Notes under the pieces: model-generated | The model's database searches: none | What the model was told of the DNA's origin: nothing | What the model saw: only the letters and a program-made list of their open reading frames with translations | Shown here: piece after piece, positions 34,492 through 42,359 of the stretch | Numbering within the stretch: the stretch's first letter is position 1 | Layout of the letters: every line of letters starts with the position of its first letter | Origin: Kaistella sp. SH40-3 | GTDB lineage: Bacteria > Bacteroidota > Bacteroidia > Flavobacteriales > Weeksellaceae | Assembly: GCF_030686865.1 (NCBI RefSeq) | Contig: NZ_JAQYUS010000009.1 | Span: 1 to 64,000, forward strand | DNA length: 64,000 nt | Reading direction: 5' to 3' | Made by a program: the position numbers and the translations under genes

Positions 34492-36666
34492 ATGAAAACA
34501 GCATGTGATACCTGCGAATTAAATCCTTCGGCAGAACTGAAGAAAATGGGAATCTCCTCTGGCGATTCAGATTTTACCATTGCTTTAGCCGGAAATCCAA
34601 ATACAGGAAAAAGCACCGTTTTTAATGCATTAACAGGTCTAAAACAACATACTGGTAATTGGCCAGGAAAAACCGTAGTTCGTGCAGAAGGAAGTTTTTC
34701 TTATCAAAATCAAAAATATAAAATCGTCGATCTTCCCGGCACGTATTCCCTCTTATCAACTTCTGAAGATGAAGAAGTTGCGCGGGATTTTGTACTTTTC
34801 GGTAAACCTGATGTTACTGTCGCGGTGGTTGATGCCAGCCGTTTGCAAAGAAATTTAAGTCTGGTTTTACAGATTTTAGAGATTACCAATAAGGTGGTTC
34901 TTTGTCTTAATTTAATGGATGAAGCACGGCGTCATCATATATCGATCGATGTAAGAACTTTATCGCGGGACTTGGGAATTCCAGTCATCGAAACGAGTGC
35001 CCGTTCAAAAGAAGGAATCCCTGAATTACTGGCAGCCATTAAACAAGTTGGCGAGGGAACTTTTCAAACGACGCAGCGTAATTCTTTTCAATTGTCCGAT
35101 AAAAGTGGAAAAGCAATTGCTGAAATCGAAACATTATTAAAGAATCTTGATCCTAATCTATCAAATACAAACTGGCTCGCCATTCGCTTGATTGAAGAAG
35201 ATGAAAGCATTATTACGGCTTTACAGGAAGGGCGACTTTCCTCAGAAATAAATCAGACCAATCTTCTGGAAATTCTGAAACAGGCAAAGAAATATCGTGA
35301 AAACTTAGGAGATGAGTACCGCAATGATTTGGTAGAAAGCATTTATGCAAAATCTGCTAAGCTGGTAAAGGATTCAGTTTCTTCTGATAAAACGCAAAGA
35401 TCATTTCGTCTGGACAGGGCCATCGACAATATTGTGACGCACAGAATTTGGGGATTTCCCATTATGTTTTTGCTTTTAGGCGCTGTCCTTTGGATTACCA
35501 TTGTTGGCTCTAACTACCCTTCTCAAATGCTGGCCTCTTTACTTTTAGATACCATTCATCCACTTTTGAATAATGGCGCCGTGAGTTTAAACTTTCCGTG
35601 GTGGCTTAGTGGCTTTTTGGTAGATGGAGTTTATCTTGGTACCGCTTGGGTTGTCGCCGTAATGTTGCCACCAATGGCGATTTTCTTTCCATTATTTACT
35701 TTGTTAGAAGACTTTGGTTATTTGCCCCGAGTTGCCTTTAATCTGGACCGTATTTTTAAAAAATCAGGAGCGCATGGCAAACAGGCTTTAACCATGAGTA
35801 TGGGTTTTGGGTGTAATGCAGCCGGAGTTGTAGCGACCAGAATCATCAATAGTCCGAGAGAGAAACTGATTGCAATTATTACCAATAATTTCTCTTTATG
35901 TAATGGAAGATGGCCCACTCAAATTATTATTGCAACCATTTTCCTCGGTGTTCTGGTGCCGAGCCGATGGTCTGGAACGGTTTCTATGTTAGCCGTTATT
36001 TTCATTGCCATTTTAGGAATTGCCTTTACCTTTTTCACGTCTTGGTTATTATCCAAAACATTATTAAAAGGGGAATCTTCTTTCTTTACTTTAGAACTTC
36101 CGCCTTACCGACCACCCAATGTTTTACAAACGGTTTACACCTCATTAATTGATAGAACCTTAATTGTATTATGGCGCGCAATTGTATTTGCAGCACCGGC
36201 CGGAGCAATCATTTGGCTCATCTCCAATATCATGATCGGGAACCAAAGTATTGCTTTGTGGGTGATTAATGGCTTAGATCCGTTTGGAATCTTTCTCGGT
36301 TTAAATGGCGTGATTTTATTGGCCTACATCGTAGCCATTCCAGCCAACGAGATTGTAATTCCTACAATTTTAATGTTAACCACTTTAACCATAGGCAACA
36401 CCGCTTTAGGTTCAGGTGCCGGAGTCATGTTTGAAGGAAGTACTTCTGAAATTGCCCTCCTTTTAAAAGCCGGAGGTTGGACAACGCTCACTGCCGTAAA
36501 CCTGATGCTTTTCAGTTTGCTCCATAATCCATGCAGCACGACGATTTATACCATCTACAAAGAAACCAACAGTAGAAAATGGACTTTCGTGGCCACCGTA
36601 CTTCCGATTGTTTACGGCTTGGTCGTTTGTTTTACTGTTGCTCAGATTTGGCGTTTTATCGCTTAA
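34492..36666 (+). CDS. feoB: Ferrous iron transporter FeoB
   Basis: A 724-residue inner-membrane Fe(II) transporter with an N-terminal G-protein domain: G1 GNPNTGKST (34-42), G3 DLPGTYSL, G4 NLMDEA, G5 SARSKEG. A GDI-like helical region follows, and then about ten membrane segments with the two Gate motifs ([49 protein letters not shown]). The N-terminal [10 protein letters not shown] leader includes a CxxC-type cysteine pair (C5, C8). Together with FeoA it would take up iron under anoxic or low-iron conditions. A strong terminator follows. Confidence 0.96.
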   Translation: MKTACDTCELNPSAELKKMGISSGDSDFTIALAGNPNTGKSTVFNALTGLKQHTGNWPGKTVVRAEGSFSYQNQKYKIVDLPGTYSLLSTSEDEEVARDFVLFGKPDVTVAVVDASRLQRNLSLVLQILEITNKVVLCLNLMDEARRHHISIDVRTLSRDLGIPVIETSARSKEGIPELLAAIKQVGEGTFQTTQRNSFQLSDKSGKAIAEIETLLKNLDPNLSNTNWLAIRLIEEDESIITALQEGRLSSEINQTNLLEILKQAKKYRENLGDEYRNDLVESIYAKSAKLVKDSVSSDKTQRSFRLDRAIDNIVTHRIWGFPIMFLLLGAVLWITIVGSNYPSQMLASLLLDTIHPLLNNGAVSLNFPWWLSGFLVDGVYLGTAWVVAVMLPPMAIFFPLFTLLEDFGYLPRVAFNLDRIFKKSGAHGKQALTMSMGFGCNAAGVVATRIINSPREKLIAIITNNFSLCNGRWPTQIIIATIFLGVLVPSRWSGTVSMLAVIFIAILGIAFTFFTSWLLSKTLLKGESSFFTLELPPYRPPNVLQTVYTSLIDRTLIVLWRAIVFAAPAGAIIWLISNIMIGNQSIALWVINGLDPFGIFLGLNGVILLAYIVAIPANEIVIPTILMLTTLTIGNTALGSGAGVMFEGSTSEIALLLKAGGWTTLTAVNLMLFSLLHNPCSTTIYTIYKETNSRKWTFVATVLPIVYGLVVCFTVAQIWRFIA

Positions 36667-37043
36667 TACCATTTAAAATGCGGCACCTAAAAATTGAGGT
36701 ACCGCATTTTTTTCTTTAGTTAAAAGAAAGATTTTAAAAGAACCGCAATGGTAGGTCTTTCTGTTAAGAATATAAGTGCCTGTCCAATTGCTCTCCTAAG
36801 CTCCTTCTCCACTCTTAAGGATTAAACTTTCGCCCCTAATAATATTAATCTTTTAACCGCAAAAGACCCATGAAAAATAGAAATTTTCAGTAGGGTGCAT
36901 AATATATTGCGCAAATTACATTTACCTTTTGCGAACCTTTGAATCACTTACCGTATCAAACCTTTTGTTTACCTTTTGCGGTAAAAAGAGATATTATAGT
37001 ATCATTATATTTTACCGTAAATTGTCCATTAAATAACTAGACC
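36667..37043. other. Gap with terminator and TTTACCTTTTGCG repeats
   Basis: After the feoB terminator this region carries the direct repeat TTTACCTTTTGCG at 36,921-36,933 and 36,968-36,980, and the complementary AACCGCAAAAG at 36,855-36,865. These resemble the AACCACAAAG-type intergenic repeats at 9,789. No coding potential is seen. Confidence 0.45.
36675..36713 (+). terminator. Terminator of feoAB
   Basis: AAAATGCGGcACCT and AGGTaCCGCATTTT pair as a 14-bp stem with one internal mismatch and an 8-base loop, then a T-run. Confidence 0.85.
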
Positions 37044-37595
37044 ATGAAGATTAATAAAATGATCTTACTGCTCCTTATCAGTTTTACATTAAGTTCCTGT
37101 GTAGTTTCTACTGCAGCAAAAATAGTAACCACCACTGCAAAAATTGGAATTTCTGCCGTGAAAGGAACCGTAAAAGGCGTTGGCTGGGCAGTGAAAAAAG
37201 CGGAGGGGAAAATTGATGAAGACCGTCTTAATGGAACCTGGAAAGTAGTTGGAATCTACAACGGAACTTATGAGCAGTTCACCCAAGACAGTGATCCGGC
37301 CAACAATTTCAAAAGCGAATGTGCGGAGGGTGTTGAGGTTATTGAATTCAAATCTAAGAAGGGTAAATTCCAACCTATTCACTGTCAATCAGAAAAAGAA
37401 GATTGGGTGAAATACAAATTCGAGTTTGGTAAAAATCCACAAACCAAAAACAAAGAAAATTACTTGAAATACAATTCCAGCAACTATATATCAATTATTG
37501 ATGTAACGAGTAAAACCATGGTGTTAGAAGGAAACCTTCTCCAGACTTATGCATTCTCTGGCGGAAAACTGTATCTCTTTGAAAAAATGAAGTAG
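37044..37595 (+). CDS. Putative lipoprotein, hypothetical
   Basis: A 183-residue lipoprotein: hydrophobic residues 6-17, lipobox LSSC19. An early Lys/Val/Thr repeat region (AAKIVTTTAKIGISAVKGTVKGVGWAVKKAEG, about 24-55) precedes a lipocalin-like start NGTWKVVGIYNG. Cysteines occur at about 93 and 113. The second half may be a small beta-barrel like META/lipocalin-5 domains (inference). No family name can be given. Monocistronic. Confidence 0.6.
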   Translation: MKINKMILLLLISFTLSSCVVSTAAKIVTTTAKIGISAVKGTVKGVGWAVKKAEGKIDEDRLNGTWKVVGIYNGTYEQFTQDSDPANNFKSECAEGVEVIEFKSKKGKFQPIHCQSEKEDWVKYKFEFGKNPQTKNKENYLKYNSSNYISIIDVTSKTMVLEGNLLQTYAFSGGKLYLFEKMK

Positions 37596-37727
37596 AACGA
37601 TTTCAAACTTTCTAAGGAACTTTTTTAAGGTTAAAATAGAGGTCCTTAGAAAGTGGAGCACTAATTTCAAAAAGATATTGATTTGAAAATTCACAAAATT
37701 TAAGGCATTTATTTGGTTTATATATAT

Positions 37728-37735
37728 TAATTTTG
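37728..37735 (+). promoter_or_regulatory. -7-like element for the cold-shock gene
   Basis: TAATTTTG lies 36 bases before the ATG of the cold-shock-domain gene. A TTG is nearby at 37,713 but too close for the consensus spacing. Confidence 0.35.
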
Positions 37736-37771
37736 TACCTTATCACATAATCAAAAAACAACAAAAATTAT

Positions 37772-38218
37772 ATGGCGGATTCTTTCTCCAAAAAAGAAAA
37801 CTTTAAGAAAAAACTTCAAAAGCAAAAAGAAAAAGCGTTGCGACGTGAGGAGCGTAAAGAGAGTAATGACAAAGGTAAAAGTTTAGACGACATGATCATG
37901 TACGTAGATGCAAACGGTCAGTTTACCACTACACCTCCCGAAAAGAGAAATACAGACAATGATGATGAGGATATGGACTTAAGTCATATTCAACTCGGCG
38001 CGGCACCAATCGAAGCAGAAGAAGTTGTGAAAACAGGTACCGTAACTTTTTTAAGTGAAAAAGGCTATGGCTTTATTACCGAAGAAAAAAGCAAAGAAAA
38101 TATTTTCTTCCACGAAAATAATTGTACCGAACAAATTAAAAAAGGAAACCGTGTTTCCTTTGAAATAGAAAGATCTCCAAAAGGTCTATCTGCGATTGAC
38201 ATCAAAGTGGTTAAGTAA
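37772..38218 (+). CDS. Cold-shock-domain protein with charged N-terminal extension
   Basis: A 148-residue protein. The C-terminal ~65 residues are a cold shock domain: GTVTFLSEKGYGFITEE (RNP1-like KGYGFI) and NIFFHENN (RNP2-like), ending VSFEIERSPKGLSAIDIKV. The first ~80 residues are a highly charged, probably disordered leader (lysine/arginine-rich, then DNDDEDMDLS acidic). It would bind single-stranded RNA or DNA as an RNA chaperone. The long basic tail is typical of Bacteroidota CspA-like variants. Followed by a strong terminator. Confidence 0.9.
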   Translation: MADSFSKKENFKKKLQKQKEKALRREERKESNDKGKSLDDMIMYVDANGQFTTTPPEKRNTDNDDEDMDLSHIQLGAAPIEAEEVVKTGTVTFLSEKGYGFITEEKSKENIFFHENNCTEQIKKGNRVSFEIERSPKGLSAIDIKVVK

Positions 38219-38230
38219 ATCATTACAATA

Positions 38231-38258
38231 AAAAAAGCTTCTTCTCGAAGCTTTTTTT
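38231..38258. terminator. Bidirectional terminator after the cold-shock gene
   Basis: AAAAAAGCTTC and GAAGCTTTTTT form an 11-bp stem with a TTCTC loop and T-runs on both strands. Confidence 0.85.
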
Positions 38259-38313
38259 ATTTTATACAAAGTGCCTCATCCATAATCCAAAACCAGGAGG
38301 CCTCTATCTAATC

Positions 38314-38904
38314 TTATTCTTTCCAGCGAATGCTCACGATAATTTCATTCCTCCGATCCAGGACTTGGTAAGGCACATTGTACCCTAAAAATCGAAAGTT
38401 GCCGAAATACTCAATTCCCTTCGACTTTAAGGCGGTTTCTAATTGTGCTGCGTACTTTTTAATTTCCTCATCATTCGCATAGCCACCAAACTGAACTGCG
38501 GCCACGTATTCCTCTGGCGTCGTCTCAATTTTGATTTCAGAATTATCCGGTTTTGGCAGATTATCTTTGGTATATTCCGACGGCATTACAAAACTCATGG
38601 ACGATTGCGAACTATTGATATCCATATGAACTGGCGAGGTCATGGCGATATTCTTTTTAGACTGGTTTCCGCCAAAGATAAAAGAGGCTAAAGTTCGAAA
38701 ACCAGTTGAAGATAATTCTTTATATGATTTTGCATCCATTGAAATAGTGGCCATCGTGGCGGGTGGATATTTTCGAATCTCAAAATCTTTTTCTTTTTTA
38801 AGAACCTGATAAGGTTGTGTTTCAGTTTTTGCCATGATAAAATAAATTTGAGAGATCAAGAATAAAACGATAATAACGACGGTTATAAGAAGAAGAGTTT
38901 TCAT
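38314..38904 (-). CDS. SOUL family heme-binding-like protein
   Basis: A 196-residue membrane-anchored SOUL domain protein. One N-terminal membrane helix (about 4-24) is followed by the domain: PYQVLKKEKDFEIRKYPPATMATISM, GFRTLASFIFGGNQSKKNIAMTSPVHMD, and MSFVMPSEYTKDNLPKPDNSEI. SOUL/HBP proteins bind tetrapyrroles in eukaryotes, but bacterial roles are unproven. It is convergent with the cold-shock gene and upstream (same strand) of two small hypothetical genes. Confidence 0.88.
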   Translation of the reverse strand: MKTLLLITVVIIVLFLISQIYFIMAKTETQPYQVLKKEKDFEIRKYPPATMATISMDAKSYKELSSTGFRTLASFIFGGNQSKKNIAMTSPVHMDINSSQSSMSFVMPSEYTKDNLPKPDNSEIKIETTPEEYVAAVQFGGYANDEEIKKYAAQLETALKSKGIEYFGNFRFLGYNVPYQVLDRRNEIIVSIRWKE

Positions 38905-38963
38905 GATTCAGAAAATTTAATAGATTAGAATTTCAAATTGAGGCATTGACAATTTATTTTCTA

Positions 38964-39266
38964 CTACCCTTGCCTATATTTTGCGCGCGATATTATCTTT
39001 TCCTCTTCTCTATCAATTAAAAGTCGTGCAATTATTTCTGCGGAACGCACCTTAGTATCTTTATTCTCCACCAACTTTCTCTTTAGTTTCTCTTCCGAAA
39101 TATCAATGCGATAAAGAATGCTCAACAAGCGGTTGAAATCATTTCGAATTAAATCATCAATGAAGTCGGCTAAAAGTTCAAATTGTTCCGTGCCTGATTT
39201 CTCTTGGTTATGATCGTCAATTTGAAGATTGGTGATTACAGCGAGGAGGGCTTTATGGTGTTCCAT
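38964..39266 (-). CDS. Small helical hypothetical protein
   Basis: A 100-residue all-helical, highly charged protein with no signal peptide. Residues 30-60 (LADFIDDLIRNDFNRLLSILYRIDISEEKLKRKL) form an amphipathic stretch. Family not recognised, but the pattern looks conserved in flavobacteria (inference). It lies between the SOUL gene and another small gene on the same strand with short gaps (36 bp). Confidence 0.6.
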   Translation of the reverse strand: MEHHKALLAVITNLQIDDHNQEKSGTEQFELLADFIDDLIRNDFNRLLSILYRIDISEEKLKRKLVENKDTKVRSAEIIARLLIDREEEKIISRAKYRQG

Positions 39267-39302
39267 TGTTTATTATAAATGTTCGTAGCAATCTTTTACA
39301 CC

Positions 39303-39578
39303 TCAACCAGAGTAATAATCAAAGTAAATTTGATGATTGTCTAAAAACTCGGTGAACAGATCGAATGCCGTCATCTGATTTTCTAACATTAGCAAAAATC
39401 GTGCTTCGATATCACTATAATTACAGTTCAATGCTTTACACACCGCAGCGACATCCGTAACAGTAGCACAACGCTCGTATTCGTAGTCTGGACTTAAATC
39501 CTGAAGATCGAGTCGAATGGATTGTGGACTGATGGTCAGGTAGATGACGCGGCCGAAGGTGTCTGAGTAGATTTGCAT
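39303..39578 (-). CDS. Small hypothetical protein
   Basis: A 91-residue protein with a beta-hairpin-like start (MQIYSDTFGRVIYLTISPQSIRL), a helix-turn stretch (TVTDVAAVCKALNCNYSDIEARF) and an aromatic end (YFDYYSG). No family is recognised. Cysteines at 37, 48 and 53. It sits upstream of the 100-residue gene on the same strand and may share its mRNA. Confidence 0.55.
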   Translation of the reverse strand: MQIYSDTFGRVIYLTISPQSIRLDLQDLSPDYEYERCATVTDVAAVCKALNCNYSDIEARFLLMLENQMTAFDLFTEFLDNHQIYFDYYSG

Positions 39579-39765
39579 AAAGTAAATTTAATGAATATTT
39601 TGCCAATGCATTTATTTGAAGAGTGTTTCCTCTTTTTATCTTTTAAGACGGAAGTATAATACCTCTATCATATTCACGCTTTACTTTTTTAAATCTCAAA
39701 AAATTACTATTTTTAAAGGTCCGAAAAACAAAACATCAAATTAAATTAAAAAACAGACGCACATT

Positions 39766-40392
39766 ATGGAAAAGCAAATCGTTCACAACCTCATTATTTT
39801 AGACGAAAGTGGTTCAATGGAAAGTATTAAAGCTCAGATTATTTCAGGGTTTAATGAAACCGTACAATCCATTAAAGGTTCACAAAAAAAGTTCCCGGAG
39901 CAGGAACATTTTATTTCAGTGGTGAGTTTTAATGATCTTGATAACAAACTTCTGCATTTCATAGATCCCGTAGAAAAACTCAACGAGATTGATGCAGAAA
40001 AATACCAACCAAATGCTGCTACTCCACTTTTTGATGCCATTGGATTTGCGGTCACCAAATTACACCAAGTCGTAAAAAATCAACCAAACAGCAATGTGCT
40101 GGTGACCATTATGACAGATGGTGAAGAAAATGCCTCCCGCGAATATTCCGGAAAACAAATTAAAGAACTGATAGAAAAACTGAAAGATGAGAAATGGACG
40201 TTTACCTATATTGGAACTGATCATGATGTGGATAAAATCGCCTTAAACCTTTCCATTTCCAATACTTTGATCTTCGAAAAGAATGAATCAGGCATCAAAG
40301 ATATGTTTGAAAAAGAAAGAAAATCGCGCGATATGTATTATTCCAAAGTACGACGAAATGAGGATACGAAAGATAATTTTTTTGAAGAATAG
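39766..40392 (+). CDS. von Willebrand factor A domain protein
   Basis: A 208-residue cytoplasmic vWA protein. The MIDAS motif is D13-E-S15-G-S17 (LDESGSM), with a Thr in AATPLFDAIG (about 86) and the acidic TDGEENAS (about 117-124). Such domains bind divalent metal and mediate protein assembly; small stand-alone ones occur with tellurite-resistance and stress clusters. The neighbours here (small hypothetical genes, then the viperin) do not fix a role. Convergent with the viperin gene. Confidence 0.85.
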   Translation: MEKQIVHNLIILDESGSMESIKAQIISGFNETVQSIKGSQKKFPEQEHFISVVSFNDLDNKLLHFIDPVEKLNEIDAEKYQPNAATPLFDAIGFAVTKLHQVVKNQPNSNVLVTIMTDGEENASREYSGKQIKELIEKLKDEKWTFTYIGTDHDVDKIALNLSISNTLIFEKNESGIKDMFEKERKSRDMYYSKVRRNEDTKDNFFEE

Positions 40393-40418
40393 GTAGTTAT
40401 TATCCTGTCGTAAGTGGT

Positions 40419-40512
40419 TTCGACAGGCTCAACCACCTAAGAGGATGTTATATCACACAAATAGCAATATTTCCTGGTGCCTGAGCCTTTAATAGTGCCT
40501 GAGCCTGTCGAA
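40419..40512. repeat. Inverted repeat TTCGACAGGCTCA / TGAGCCTGTCGAA
   Basis: Arms at 40,419-40,431 and 40,500-40,512 are a perfect 13-bp inverted repeat. Between them a partial TGAGCC copy follows TGGTGCC, and GTGCC(T) blocks surround the right arm. The element fills the 157-bp gap between the vWA and viperin genes. Degenerate copies are at 5,716 and inside hsdR (49,478). Confidence 0.65.
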
Positions 40513-40549
40513 GGCACCGCGACTGGCGCAACCACCAGCAAGTTTTCAT

Positions 40550-41434
40550 TTAAATTGCTTTTTTCCATGCATATAAACCTCCTCTCTTTTTGAAATTCAT
40601 AAAACTATATTCCATTTGATCATACGCCGCTTTTATTCCTGTTTCTAATATTGGACTGCTGTATTCCTGCATTCCTTTTTTATTGGTATAAAATCTTCCG
40701 GCTGGATCAATCATCACATAACTGTTTTTCATTTCAGAATTATCTTCACTAATTAATATTCCCTCTTCTTTAAGTTGTCGATGATTGGATATGAAGTGGT
40801 TAAATTCAAAATCATTAATGATAAAATCGGTGATGTGTAAATCATTTTCCCCTTTTATGGGTAAAACCTGAAATACTTTCCAGCGTTCTGGTTGCGCATA
40901 ATTAATGAGTTCCAACAATAACTCTTTATAATTAAGACGGTGAACTACGGTATTAATTTTAAGTCGATACCGATGCTTTTTAATAGCATCAATAAATATT
41001 TTATACGATTGTAAACTGACAGGTGTTTTTCCAGTTACCGCTCTTCCCGAATTGATATTGGTTTCATCATCTGCGCTGTCAATACTTAGAATAATCCAAT
41101 CTAAATGATTTTTGTTGCTGTTTAAAAACTCCTCCGTCAACCTTGTACCGTTGGTTACAAGCATCGTTGTTAATCCTTTTTCTTTAGCGAAAGCGATCAG
41201 TTCAGAAATCCAAGGACATAAAGTGGGCTCTCCGCCAGCAAAAGTGATTTTCTGAAACCCAAAATCTGCGATTCTCTGTATCAGTTCTAAAGATTTTTCT
41301 TTAGGTAAATGCCCTTTAGGAAGCAATTTTTTAGCGTCATAGAATGGCGCAAAACAAAATTTGCATCGCATATTACAAGGTTCCCAAAGATGATAATTAA
41401 CAGAAGGAATTATTCCTTCAAAGAGTGCTTTCAT
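40550..41434 (-). CDS. Prokaryotic viperin (antiviral radical SAM enzyme)
   Basis: A 294-residue radical SAM enzyme of the viperin family, which dehydrates nucleoside triphosphates to 3'-deoxy-3',4'-didehydro-NTPs that terminate viral RNA chains. The Fe-S motif is C20-x3-C24-x2-C27 (CNMRCKFC). Other viperin traits are SVNYHLWEPC, FAGGEP (65-70), LVTNGTRLTEEF, ISIDS-like LSIDSADDETN, KINTVVHRLN, RWKVFQVLPIKGEN and a KRGGLYAW end, all closely paralleling animal viperin without its amphipathic N-terminal helix. It is the last gene of the minus-strand defence block, after the LytTR gene. A terminator lies between them, so it may have its own promoter (TACTTTAA box near 41,450). No kinase gene is adjacent, so the preferred NTP is unknown. 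Confidence 0.9.
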   Translation of the reverse strand: MKALFEGIIPSVNYHLWEPCNMRCKFCFAPFYDAKKLLPKGHLPKEKSLELIQRIADFGFQKITFAGGEPTLCPWISELIAFAKEKGLTTMLVTNGTRLTEEFLNSNKNHLDWIILSIDSADDETNINSGRAVTGKTPVSLQSYKIFIDAIKKHRYRLKINTVVHRLNYKELLLELINYAQPERWKVFQVLPIKGENDLHITDFIINDFEFNHFISNHRQLKEEGILISEDNSEMKNSYVMIDPAGRFYTNKKGMQEYSSPILETGIKAAYDQMEYSFMNFKKRGGLYAWKKAI

Positions 41435-41492
41435 AGTTTGTTTAAAGTATTTTTGTTACAACCTACCTTCAGCAAAACAAAATCCAGAGAAC

Positions 41493-41529
41493 AAAAAAAA
41501 TGCGCTTCCGGGAATAACATCGGAGGCGC
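41493..41529 (-). terminator. Terminator of the LytTR regulator gene
   Basis: On the minus strand GCGCCTCCG and CGGAAGCGC pair (9 bp with one mismatch) around a 10-base loop, followed by A and eight T. It isolates the viperin from the genes upstream. Confidence 0.75.
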
Positions 41530-41564
41530 AGGAATGAAAGGTTTTTTAAGAGGAATAAGAACGG

Positions 41565-42326
41565 CTAACTCAATTCTTTTTTAATGCCAGATTGGTAATT
41601 TTCGGACACCGGTAAATGGTGACTTTTTGTTTTTCCACTCCCATCATAAATGGTAATTTCGATAGTTTCCGTTTTTTTGTGGTAGCATTTAATATATTTC
41701 CTGTTCACCCGAAACGATTTATGAATGGTTAAGAACTGACTTTTCGAAAACCCCTTTTCTTCCATTTTTGAAAAGGAAAAATCGATCAGGTTTTCAGGCG
41801 GACGGTTGATAAAATGAATCTGTTTGTTGTTGGATTCTGAGCCCGCCTTTTTGTCCGCGCAGAGATAGACAATATCCTGAATAGGGATTGCATTTTTTTT
41901 GGTTTTGTTAAAGTCGAGATACACATATTGCAGAGAATTAAAAAACGCAACTTCCTGAAGAAACCTTTTAAAACTTTTTATAAATTCTAATTCAGTAAAA
42001 GGTTTGGTAATATGATCAACGCAAATCTCAGCCTCCCGTTTTAAAACTTCCATATTTTCAACATAATCCGCCGTATTGACGCTGGCAAAAAAGACAGGAA
42101 TTTTTAGTTCCTGCGCCGCTTCCATTCCCGTCATGCTGTCGTTGCCTAAATCCAGATCTGCAACTAATAGGTCGGGATGTGCATGCTGAACCTCCTCAAA
42201 AAAATGATCCGAAGTTTTGCTTTTTAAAACAATTTCAACATTCGGAATTTTACTGAGGTAAGATTCTAATTTCTCCAGTTGTTTGGTATTGTCTTCCAAG
42301 AGGGCGAGGCGGTAGTTTTGGTGCAT
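41565..42326 (-). CDS. LytTR-type response regulator
   Basis: A 253-residue response regulator. The receiver has E11-D12, the phospho-acceptor D57 (LLVADLDLG), a Ser in FFASVN and K108 (HITKPF). The C-terminal LytTR DNA-binding domain is recognised by AIPIQDIVYLCADKK, FLTIHKSFRVNRKYI and a basic end. No histidine kinase is nearby. It lies 33 bp after the DEAH-HNH gene and upstream of the viperin, so it might control the defence block or be a bystander. Confidence 0.85.
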   Translation of the reverse strand: MHQNYRLALLEDNTKQLEKLESYLSKIPNVEIVLKSKTSDHFFEEVQHAHPDLLVADLDLGNDSMTGMEAAQELKIPVFFASVNTADYVENMEVLKREAEICVDHITKPFTELEFIKSFKRFLQEVAFFNSLQYVYLDFNKTKKNAIPIQDIVYLCADKKAGSESNNKQIHFINRPPENLIDFSFSKMEEKGFSKSQFLTIHKSFRVNRKYIKCYHKKTETIEITIYDGSGKTKSHHLPVSENYQSGIKKELS

Positions 42327-42359
42327 GTAAATATTGGATATATCTAGATGAAAAAATAT

